Positions 41,413 through 54,273 of a DNA stretch of 64,000 nucleotides are shown piece by piece. The position numbers were made by a program, and so were the translations under genes. This DNA is from CAYOYK01 sp964408185 (GTDB lineage Bacteria > Bacillota > Clostridia > Christensenellales > Aristaeellaceae): assembly GCA_964408185.1 (NCBI GenBank), contig CAYOYK010000011.1, positions 3,757 to 67,756 of the forward strand, given 5' to 3'. Every line of letters starts with the position of its first letter. Position 1 is the stretch's first letter. The notes below the pieces were generated by a model. The model was not told the DNA's origin. It saw nothing but the letters and a program-made list of their open reading frames with translations, and did not search any database.

Positions 41413-42954
41413 ATTCCTACCGAGCAAGACCGGGAAAATAACCTTTCCACTGCAAGGCAAGTCGCCTATCAGTGCATGCTGGAGTACGGCGTCAATTCCG
41501 CCAGCTATGAGCTGATCGCAGAGAAATCCGGCTTGTCCGTGCGTACCCTTCGCCGATATTTTCGCAACAAGGTCGCGCTCGTCTGCGATGTAATGAAGAA
41601 CGTCGGCGTGGAGCGCTATCGGCTGATGTGCAAGAACATCTTAGCGGCGGTCGACCCGGAGGACAGCGGCTTGGAGCAGCTGCGGCAGGTGCATTACCGC
41701 ATGTATTACCTGTATGAGGGCAAGCGGTCTCCGTGGCTGATGATCTCGGAAATTGAGCTTTTTGCTTACGAGAACAACGTTCCCAGCGATATCCTCGCCT
41801 ACTACCTGCGACAGGTGCACACGTCCCGAAAATACTGCAAGCAGATCCTGCTCAAGGGCATCAAGGACGGCAGCATCCGCAGCGATATCAACCCGGACGC
41901 GTACGCGGCGCAGCTTGTCAATACCTACGTGGGCATGCTCCAACGGATGCAGGCGGTGCGCTATACCCAGACAGAGTATCCCTTGGCGTCCATCAAGGAG
42001 CAGGTGTACCTGCATGTGGAGTCCGTGGTGACCAACCTGAGGAACCCGGACAGCGCAGCCCGGCCGCAGACAAAGGCGAAGGACGCGCAGGCGCGCACCG
42101 CCTCGGCGCCGCTTTCCGACAGCGAAATTCTGCGCATCTATAACAGCATTCCGGGCGCGGCCTTTCAGTGCCGCTTCGACCGCGATTGGACGGTGCTGTT
42201 CGCCAACAACGGGCTGTACGATTATCTCGGATACAGCCGCGACGAGTTTGTCGCCATGGGGAACCGGATGTCCGCGGTGATCCCTCCCGAAGATTTGGCC
42301 GGGATGACCGATCTCATCACCGCGCAGCTGGACGACGGCAAAACCCTTGTCGAGAACGAAAACCGCTTTATCCGCAAGGACGGTCAGGTCAGATGGATCG
42401 CCATCAAGGCGCAGCTGATGCGGGACGAGCGGGGCGAAAAGAGCTTCTACTGCGTATTTGTGGATATCACCAAGCAAAAGCAGGCCGAACAAAGGCTCAG
42501 GGAGAGCAGAGAGAACCTTGCGATCTCCATGGACAGCGCCGGCATCGCCTACTGGGTCTTTGACCTGCAAAGCAGAAACGCCTATTTTTCCGCGCCTGTG
42601 CAAAATGTGTTTGGCATACCGGAGCTATGCGAGAATTATCCCTACGGGTTTGTCAACCAAGGCTTCGTGGCCCCCGCTCAGCGGCGGCTTTACATCGACA
42701 GCGTCAATTCCCTGCTGGAGGGCGCGGCCAGCTCGCAATTTGAGGCGCAGATCCGCACCCGTCGCGGGGAAGAAGAGTGGGTACGGATTCGGCTGACCGC
42801 CGTTGCCGATGGCTCCGGCAAGCCGAAGCGCGCCGTGGGCACCGCCCAGCCGTTGAGGGACGAGAAAAAGCCGACGGGCCGTCTATCGACGTTTCCCTCG
42901 GCGGAGCGGCAGCCGACCCCGGAGGGATATCGTTCGCAGCGCGCCCTGCCGTAG
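41413..42954 (+). CDS. TetR-family regulator fused to two PAS domains
   Basis: About 513 residues. The N-terminus is a TetR helix-turn-helix (YELIAEKSGLSVRTLRRYFRNK) with its ligand-type helical domain to about residue 195. PAS 1 (ILRIYNSIPGAAFQCRFDRDW, ending FYCVFVDITKQKQAEQ) and PAS 2 (ENLAISMDSAGIAYWVFDL) follow; nothing but a polar tail comes after. TetR helix 1 needs the codons before the first ATG (41476). They are open back to ATT 41413, which is 8 bases after GAGGAGG, so translation may start at ATT. Alternatively a TTG at 41409 opens a 10-codon ORF in another frame. It heads the sensory locus and probably regulates it. Confidence 0.78.
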   Translation: MPTEQDRENNLSTARQVAYQCMLEYGVNSASYELIAEKSGLSVRTLRRYFRNKVALVCDVMKNVGVERYRLMCKNILAAVDPEDSGLEQLRQVHYRMYYLYEGKRSPWLMISEIELFAYENNVPSDILAYYLRQVHTSRKYCKQILLKGIKDGSIRSDINPDAYAAQLVNTYVGMLQRMQAVRYTQTEYPLASIKEQVYLHVESVVTNLRNPDSAARPQTKAKDAQARTASAPLSDSEILRIYNSIPGAAFQCRFDRDWTVLFANNGLYDYLGYSRDEFVAMGNRMSAVIPPEDLAGMTDLITAQLDDGKTLVENENRFIRKDGQVRWIAIKAQLMRDERGEKSFYCVFVDITKQKQAEQRLRESRENLAISMDSAGIAYWVFDLQSRNAYFSAPVQNVFGIPELCENYPYGFVNQGFVAPAQRRLYIDSVNSLLEGAASSQFEAQIRTRRGEEEWVRIRLTAVADGSGKPKRAVGTAQPLRDEKKPTGRLSTFPSAERQPTPEGYRSQRALP

Positions 42955-43019
42955 CGCCTGGCGCTTCGCAAGCGGTACGGCCGTGCCGCAAGATCTCATG
43001 TGCGTAAGGAGCCGATAGA

Positions 43020-45818
43020 ATGAACAAAAGACACTCAAGGCGCGGGGGTTCTCTGCTTGGGATGCTTTTGGCTCTTTGCTTGTGCGGCCAGACGGCCTGC
43101 GGCGCGGAAAGCGAAGCCTCCCAAGCGCGGCGCGTGGTCAGGGTTGCGTATCCGTACCAGACCAATTTTTCCGAGGTTGATGAAACCGGCCGATACATTG
43201 GTTATTCGGCGGATTATCTCCAAAAGATCGCCGAGTTTGCCGGGTGGGAGCTTCAGTTTATCACGTATCCCGGCCTGCCGGAGGACGAGCAGCTGACGAG
43301 CGCGCTGGCGGACGTGCTATCCGGCGAGGCGGAGCTGCTGGGCGGGATGCTGTATACCGACGCGCTGGCGGACGCCTGCCTGTACTCCCAAAACAGCTAT
43401 GGCGTGGTCTATACCACGCTGGAAACGCCGGTGAGCAATTACCGGCTGAAGGAAACCAATTACAAGCAGGTCAGCCCGCTCCGCGTCGCCATTGAGAAGC
43501 GGGCGACGGCGCGCAAGGCGGAGCTGGAGTCGTTTGCGGGGAATTCCGGGCTTCAGATCGAGTATGTGCTTTGCGATACGGTTGACGAGCAGCTGGAGGC
43601 CATCCGAGCGGGCGACGCCGACGCGATGGTCAACGTATCGCTTGCCTTCCTGCCGGGCATGAAAAAGCTGGCGAAGTTTTCCTCGCGTCCGTTTTACTTT
43701 GTATCGGGCGTCGGGAATACCGATTTGATGGCGGAGCTGGACGCCGCTGTGGAGAAAATCAACCGCACAGACCCGTATTTTGAGAGCAGGCTGCAAACCC
43801 AGTATTTCAGCGAAACGCTGAGCACGTTCGCCCTGTCCGAGGAGGAAAGCGCCTTTGTGCGCGACAGCGGGACGATCTCCGTGCTGGTGTGCCCGCGTCA
43901 CGCGCCGTTCTCCTTCCTGAACGACGACGGCGAGCTCTGCGGCGTCGCCATCTCGATCTTGGACGAGATCGCAAAGGCCTCCGGGCTTCAATTCCACTAC
44001 GTCCTGCGAGACGAAAGCGAGGATTTCGACACGCAGATCGCCTCCGGCCGGTACGGCCTGATCGTCGGCCCGCCGGAGGACAGCGATTACGCGCAGAGCC
44101 ATGGGCTGGTGATATCGCAGGAATACTTGGAGGCCGACCTTACGCTGTTTATCAACCGCTCTGTGCAGAGCAAGCCGCAAGGCGAGCGGGTGCTGGCGGT
44201 CAACGCCGAGTTCCCCGGCGTTCTAGCGCAGGACTATAAGGAGCTGCGGTACTATCAGGACGTGGAAAACTGCATGGACGCGGTGGAAAACGGAGACGCG
44301 GACTTTGGCTTCGCAAACCGCTATTCCGTGGATTTTTACAATGCCGTCAACGGCTACCGCTCGCTCGCAAGCGTTACGCTCGCAAACCAAAGCCGCGCCA
44401 TGGCGTTCTACCTGCCGTACGACGGCAACGAAAACCTGCTGTCCATTGTGAACAAGTACATCCGCAGCATGTCGGCCAAGGACGTGCAGAGCTATTTGGC
44501 GCTCTCGCTGGCCGAGAAGGACGCGGGCGGGGTCGACCGCTTTGTGCGGGAGAACCCCCTGCTCGTCTCCGCCGTGTGCGCGGCGATACTCCTGCTGCTC
44601 AATCTGGTGGCGATGCTGGTGATCTTCAACCGCAAAAACGTGAAGCGCAACCAGGAGCTGCGCAGGGCAAACCAAGCCAAGAGCGAGTTCCTCTCCCGCA
44701 TGAGCCATGACCTGCGTACGCCCATGAACGGCATCATCGGCCTGACGGGGCTGATGCGGGAGCAGAAAAATTTGCCAAGCGACGCGGAGCGCGATCTGGC
44801 CGCCATTGACGACTCGGCAAAGTATCTGCTGGGGCTGATCAACGATACGCTGGATATGAGCAAGATCGAAAGCGCAAAGCTCACCCTCAACCCGGAGATC
44901 GTCTCCTCCAAGGAGCTGCTGGAGAACATCCTCAAAACGATCGCTCCCCTTGCGGACGAAAAAGGCGTGAGCATCGAGGCCGTGCCGATCCACACGGACA
45001 TGGAGACGATCCGCGCCGATAAGATCCGCCTTGAGCAAATTTTCATCAACATCCTCTCCAACGCCGTCAAGTTCACGCCCGCCGGAGGGAAGATCCGCAT
45101 GGAGATTGAGCGCCTGCGAACCGAAAACGGCAGGGCCTACGACCGCATCAGCGTGGAGGACACGGGCGTCGGCATGAGCAAAGCGTACCTGCCGCATATC
45201 TTCGATTCGTTCTCGCAGGAGAGCAGCGAGGTAAGCGCCAGCGCCACCGGCACAGGGCTGGGCATGTCCATTGTGAAAAATCTGGTGGAGCTGATGGGCG
45301 GCTCCATCAATGTGGAAAGCCAGCTGCATAAGGGCACGAAGGTCACGGTCCTTCTCAGCTTCGAGCTGGTCGGCGACGTGGAGGCGGAGGCGGCCGCGCA
45401 GCCGGAGACGGTCTCCATTGCGGGCAGGCGCGTGCTGCTGGCGGAGGATCACCCGCTGAACGCGCAGATCGCCATCCGACTGCTGCAAAAGCAGGGCGTG
45501 CAGGTCGAGCACGCGGAAAACGGGCAGCTTGCCGCACAGAAATTCATCGACTCGCCGCCGGGCTATTTTGACGCGATCCTCATGGATATCCGCATGCCGG
45601 TGATGGACGGGCTGGAGGCGACAAGGCGCATCCGCGCGTCGGCTCACCCCGACGCCCAAACCGTTCCCATCATCGCCATGACGGCGAACGCCTTTGACGA
45701 GGACATCCGCGAGACCGCCGCCGCGGGCATGAACGCGCACTTGGCCAAGCCCATCGACCCCAAGCAGTTTTTTGCAACGCTGGCCCAATGGCTTCACGCC
45801 GGGCGCAGCGACGCGTAA
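43020..45818 (+). CDS. Hybrid histidine kinase with two solute-binding domains
   Basis: A 932-residue membrane receptor. A signal peptide (LLGMLLALCLCGQTACG) is followed by two family-3 solute-binding domains, about residues 38-265 (RVAYPYQTNF) and 278-505 (ISVLVCPRHAPFSFLNDDGE). One membrane helix at about 512-537 precedes the HisKA domain with His563 (FLSRMSHDLRTPMNG). The ATPase domain has NILSNAVKF, DTGVGM and GTGLGMSIV. A C-terminal receiver domain has Asp856 in MDIRMPVMDGLEAT and the KP motif (LAKPID). The outer domains likely bind amino acids or similar solutes. AAGGAG precedes the ATG; the TetR-PAS gene ends 65 bases upstream. Confidence 0.9.
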   Translation: MNKRHSRRGGSLLGMLLALCLCGQTACGAESEASQARRVVRVAYPYQTNFSEVDETGRYIGYSADYLQKIAEFAGWELQFITYPGLPEDEQLTSALADVLSGEAELLGGMLYTDALADACLYSQNSYGVVYTTLETPVSNYRLKETNYKQVSPLRVAIEKRATARKAELESFAGNSGLQIEYVLCDTVDEQLEAIRAGDADAMVNVSLAFLPGMKKLAKFSSRPFYFVSGVGNTDLMAELDAAVEKINRTDPYFESRLQTQYFSETLSTFALSEEESAFVRDSGTISVLVCPRHAPFSFLNDDGELCGVAISILDEIAKASGLQFHYVLRDESEDFDTQIASGRYGLIVGPPEDSDYAQSHGLVISQEYLEADLTLFINRSVQSKPQGERVLAVNAEFPGVLAQDYKELRYYQDVENCMDAVENGDADFGFANRYSVDFYNAVNGYRSLASVTLANQSRAMAFYLPYDGNENLLSIVNKYIRSMSAKDVQSYLALSLAEKDAGGVDRFVRENPLLVSAVCAAILLLLNLVAMLVIFNRKNVKRNQELRRANQAKSEFLSRMSHDLRTPMNGIIGLTGLMREQKNLPSDAERDLAAIDDSAKYLLGLINDTLDMSKIESAKLTLNPEIVSSKELLENILKTIAPLADEKGVSIEAVPIHTDMETIRADKIRLEQIFINILSNAVKFTPAGGKIRMEIERLRTENGRAYDRISVEDTGVGMSKAYLPHIFDSFSQESSEVSASATGTGLGMSIVKNLVELMGGSINVESQLHKGTKVTVLLSFELVGDVEAEAAAQPETVSIAGRRVLLAEDHPLNAQIAIRLLQKQGVQVEHAENGQLAAQKFIDSPPGYFDAILMDIRMPVMDGLEATRRIRASAHPDAQTVPIIAMTANAFDEDIRETAAAGMNAHLAKPIDPKQFFATLAQWLHAGRSDA

Positions 45819-45891
45819 CGGGGAAGAGAATCCGCGCGGCGCAATCCGCCGCCTGTACAAAAGCCGGTCGCAGCCGGATAGGAGGTTCACC

Positions 45892-47568
45892 ATGCGTAAG
45901 ACCATCCTCATTATCGACGACAGCGTTGTCAACCGCTCCATTCTCCGCAGGGTATTTCGGGACGAGTACGACGTTTTGGAGGCCGAAAACGGAGAGCAGG
46001 CGCTGAAGGTTCTGGCCGAGCACAGGGATCAGGTATCGCTGATGCTGCTGGACCTTGTGATGCCCGTTATGGACGGCTATCAGTTTTTGCAGGCCGTCCA
46101 GCAGGAGCCGCTGCTGTCCGGCATTCCCATTGTGGTGGAAACCTCCAGCACGGACGCGGCGGATGAGATCAAGTGTCTGGCGGGCGGCGCGTCGGACTTT
46201 GTTACAAAGCCCTACGTGCCTGAAATCGTGAAGAACCGGGTGGCGAGCCTCATCCGCCTGCGCGATTCGGCGGCGATGGTGAACCTGCTGGAGAAGGACC
46301 GCCTGACGGGGCTGTATACGCCTGAGTTCTTTTACCAAAAGGTGCAGGAGGAGCTGGACAGCCACCCGCAGCAGGAATACGATCTTTACAGCATCGATAT
46401 CGAGCAGTTCAAGCTCATCAACGAGCGCTACGGCACAGAGCGGGGAGACGCCATTCTAAAGGCCTTGGCGGATGTCCTCAAGGGCCGCATGCGCCATGAT
46501 GAGATCGTCGGCAGGCTTGGCTCCGATCGGTTTGTGATTTGCGCGCGGCATGAAGGCATGTACTCCGAGGCGTTCCTTCGGGAGAGCATCCGCCGGTGGG
46601 TCGACGCGCTGCCGATGCAGAGCATCGTCATCAAGCTGGGCGTGTACCGCGTCGTGGACAGAAGCCTGCCGGTTTCCGGCATGTGCGACAGAGCCACGCT
46701 GGCGCTGAACAGCATCAAGGGGAAATACAATCAGCTTGTGGCGGTGTACGACGACGCGCTGCGCGTCCGGCTGCTCAAGGAGCAGTCCCTTGTGGACGAT
46801 ATGGAACGCGCGCTGGACGAACGGCAGTTTAAGGTGTATTATCAACCTAAGCACGATATCCAGCACGATAAGCTGGCGGGCGCGGAGGCGCTCGTCCGCT
46901 GGCAGCACCCCAAGTACGGGCTGATCTCCCCCGGAGAGTTTATTCCGCTGTTTGAGAAGAACGGCTTTATTTCCGCCTTGGATCAGTTTGTGTGGGAATG
47001 CGCCTGCCGCGACCTGCAAAAGTGGAGGGAGCAGGGGCTGCCGCCGATCCCCGTATCGGTCAACGTTTCCCGCGCGGACTTCGATCAGCCCGACTTGGTG
47101 GAGATCATCGTGGCGCTTGCCGCAAAGTATGACCTGCCGCCGGAGCTGCTCCATTTGGAGGTGACGGAATCCGCCTACACGCAAACGCCAAAGCCGATCA
47201 TCGAGGCCGTGCAAAAGCTGCGGGCGCACCATTTCAGGATCGAGATGGACGACTTCGGCTCCGGCTATTCCTCCCTGAATATGCTCAGCGAGCTGCCGGT
47301 GGATGTGCTCAAGCTGGATATGCGCTTTGTGCAAAAGCAGCAGGTCACGCAGAAGAAGAGCATCCTGAGCTTTATCTTTATGCTGGCAAAGTGGATGGAG
47401 CTGGCCACCGTGGCCGAGGGCGTGGAGAACCAAGCGCAGCTGGAGCAGCTGAAAGGCCTTGGCTGCCAGTACGTACAGGGTTACTACTACGCCAAGCCCA
47501 TGTGCGAGGATAGCTTTGACGACTACCTGAAGAGCCACCTGCTCCCCGCGACGCCCGACGCTCAATAG
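45892..47568 (+). CDS. Response regulator REC-GGDEF(degenerate)-EAL
   Basis: A 558-residue cytosolic protein. The REC domain (ILIIDDSVVNRSILRRVF) has its phosphorylation site at Asp54 (LLDLVMP) and the KP motif at TKPY. The GGDEF domain is recognisable (LTGLYTPEFFY, YSIDIEQFKLINERYG), but the active loop is GSDRF, so cyclase activity is unlikely. The EAL domain keeps its catalytic set: EALVRW (Glu332), VNVSR, LEVTES, DDFGSGYSSL, LKLDMRFV, VAEGVE and QGYYYAKP. It therefore probably hydrolyses c-di-GMP when controlled by phosphorylation. It is the only stand-alone receiver in the locus and so the natural partner of the neighbouring kinases. GGAGG precedes ATG 45892. Confidence 0.92.
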   Translation: MRKTILIIDDSVVNRSILRRVFRDEYDVLEAENGEQALKVLAEHRDQVSLMLLDLVMPVMDGYQFLQAVQQEPLLSGIPIVVETSSTDAADEIKCLAGGASDFVTKPYVPEIVKNRVASLIRLRDSAAMVNLLEKDRLTGLYTPEFFYQKVQEELDSHPQQEYDLYSIDIEQFKLINERYGTERGDAILKALADVLKGRMRHDEIVGRLGSDRFVICARHEGMYSEAFLRESIRRWVDALPMQSIVIKLGVYRVVDRSLPVSGMCDRATLALNSIKGKYNQLVAVYDDALRVRLLKEQSLVDDMERALDERQFKVYYQPKHDIQHDKLAGAEALVRWQHPKYGLISPGEFIPLFEKNGFISALDQFVWECACRDLQKWREQGLPPIPVSVNVSRADFDQPDLVEIIVALAAKYDLPPELLHLEVTESAYTQTPKPIIEAVQKLRAHHFRIEMDDFGSGYSSLNMLSELPVDVLKLDMRFVQKQQVTQKKSILSFIFMLAKWMELATVAEGVENQAQLEQLKGLGCQYVQGYYYAKPMCEDSFDDYLKSHLLPATPDAQ

Positions 47569-47644
47569 CCGTCGGGCCGCCGCAAAAAACAAGCCGCTGC
47601 AAGACGCGCTTACTAGTGTTCGATCCCGAAAGGAGAAGCACCGC

Positions 47645-49836
47645 ATGTCAAAGCAAGCAATCAGCCGATGGGTCGTTCTGCTTTACGGACTGCTCATCGT
47701 CATGGGAACGACCGCGCCCTGCCTTGCGGAGGACGCGTCTTTGAGCGGGGCCGTAAGCGGGAGCGTTGCGCTGACCGCGGAGGAGGAAGCCTACGTACAG
47801 CGGCGTCAGGGCGAGCCGCTGGTTGTCGCGGCCTCCACGGACATGGCGCCCATGGAGTATTACGACGAGGAGAGCGGCGCCTTTGGCGGGTTCAACGTTG
47901 ATGTATACCAACTGATCAGCCGGAAAACAGGGCTGCAATTCTCCTTTGCGCCGCGCATGGACGCGCAGGAAACGCGGCGGCAGCTGGAAAACGGAGAGGT
48001 TCAAATCATCGGCTCTCTGGCAAACAATCAGGCCGTCGCCGACGCGCTGAATGTCGCGTTAAGCAAGCCGTTCTACACAAACACCGTTTCGCTGATCAGC
48101 AAGAACACGTGGTCGGGCACGGGAGACGCGGATTCCGTGGTCGCGGTAAAGGCCGGGTACCCTGTGTTTGTGGAAATCGCAAAGAGCTTGGGCTATGAAA
48201 AAATCATTGAGTTCGACAGCTTCTCGGCCTGCATCGACGCGGTCAACAGCGGGAAGGCGGACCTGACGCTGATTTCCTCAACCGGGGAAAACATCCTGCT
48301 GGGGCACGCGTATTACGCGAGCCTGACCTCCATCCTGCTTGCGCAGACGGCGAGCGAGTACAGCATCGGCGTGGCAAAAACGGAGGACGCCGACATTCTG
48401 CTCTCCATCCTCAACAAAGCGCTGGACGACATCCCGGCGGCGTATATCACCCAGCTCCGGCTGAGCAACCTGCTCAACATCAAGGCAAAGCGCACATTTC
48501 GGGACTTTCTGTACGAGAGCGGCGTGTATGTCCTCGTTGCCGCTTTGGTGGTCATTTCGGTGATCCTGTTCTCCTCCTTCCGCTCCGGCTGGGCAAGGCG
48601 CAGGGCGAACGCCGCGCTTCAAAGCAGCAACGCGCAGCTTCAGCGGGTCGTGCAGGAAAAAGAGAGGGCGATTGACGAGGCGCGCAGCGCAAACGAGGCG
48701 AAAAGCGAGTTCCTTTCCCGCATGAGCCATGATATGCGCACGCCGCTGAACGCCGTGCTGGGCTTCGCGCACTTGGCGGAGAACGAGGAGGGCGTGCCGT
48801 GTCAGGTGAAGGAATACCTTGCCAAAATCAACTCCTCCGGCCAGTACCTGCTGGGGCTGATCAACGATGTGCTGGACATGGCAAAGATCGAAAGCGGAAA
48901 GATTGCGCTGAGCGAGCAAACGGTGGACGGCCCCCGGTTCCTATCCGGAATCGAGGATGATTTCCGCCGTCAGGCGGAGGAAAAGAACATTCGCCTTGTC
49001 ACAGATTTTTCCAAGTCCCAAACGCCTTGGGTCGTGATGGATCCTCTGCGCAGCAGGCAGATCTATTCCAACCTGCTCTCCAACGCGATCAAGTATTCAA
49101 ACCCCGGCACGGAGATCTACTGGGGCATTACCGATACGCCCACAGGCAAGGACACCATGCACATGGTGGCGGTGATTCGGGATCAGGGCTTCGGCATGAG
49201 CGCGGAGTTTATGACGCACATGTTTGATGCGTTCGAGCAGGAGAACGCGACCGCCATCGGGTCCGGGGTCGGGCTGCGGCTTTCCATCGTGAAGGCGCTG
49301 GTTACGCTGATGGGCGGCACGATTCGCGTCGAAAGCGAGGTGGGCAAGGGCTCCACATTCACCGTGGAAATGGATCGCAGGCTGGGCGAGGCCATCGCGC
49401 AGCCCGGCGCGTCCGCTGCGGACGCCCTCGACATATTGCGGGGCAAGCGCGTGCTGCTTGTGGAGGATCATCCGCTGAACGCCCAGATCGCCGCAAAGCT
49501 GCTGGAAAAGCAGGGGATGCTGATCGATACGGCGGAGAACGGGCAGCTCGCCGTGGACCGCTTCGCCGCCTCCGCGACGGCGACCTACGACGCGGTGCTG
49601 ATGGACATCCGAATGCCGGTGATGGACGGGCTGACCGCCGCCAAAGCCATTCGCGCCCTGCCAAGGGCCGACGCGGCCGTGGTGCCGATCATCGCCATGA
49701 CGGCAAACGCCTTTGAGGAGGACGCGGAGAAGTCCAGACAAGCGGGAATGAACGCCCATATCGCCAAGCCGATTGAGCCGCAAAAGCTCTACGAGGAGCT
49801 TGCCAAGCAAATCCAAGAGGCGGGGAGGATTGATCG

Positions 49837-49840
<4 letters not shown>
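47645..49840 (+). CDS. Hybrid histidine kinase with one solute-binding domain
   Basis: A 731-residue membrane receptor. The signal peptide is WVVLLYGLLIVMGTTAPCLAE. One family-3 solute-binding domain (LVVAASTDMAPMEYYDEESG) spans about residues 55-285, and a membrane helix lies at about 294-316. HisKA has His362 (FLSRMSHDMRTPLNAVLG), the ATPase domain has NLLSNAIKYSNPG and GVGLRLSIVKALV, and the receiver has Asp654 (MDIRMPVMDGL). The CA domain G2 box reads GSGVGLRL, slightly off consensus (GTGLGL). AAAGGAG precedes ATG 47645. The stop overlaps the start of the next kinase gene (ATGA), so the two are translationally coupled. Confidence 0.9.
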
Positions 49841-54132
<4,292 letters not shown>

Positions 54133-54273
54133 CGGACGGTTTTTTTCAAAGGGGCAAGAGGGGTCGGTCCATGTCAGGAACGACGCACATCCGGCATGCC
54201 GACGGCCCCGGCGGGAGACCGATGGACGCCCTGTCGGTGCGGAGCGCGGGAGAAGGAGGAGGCTCAACAGAAA

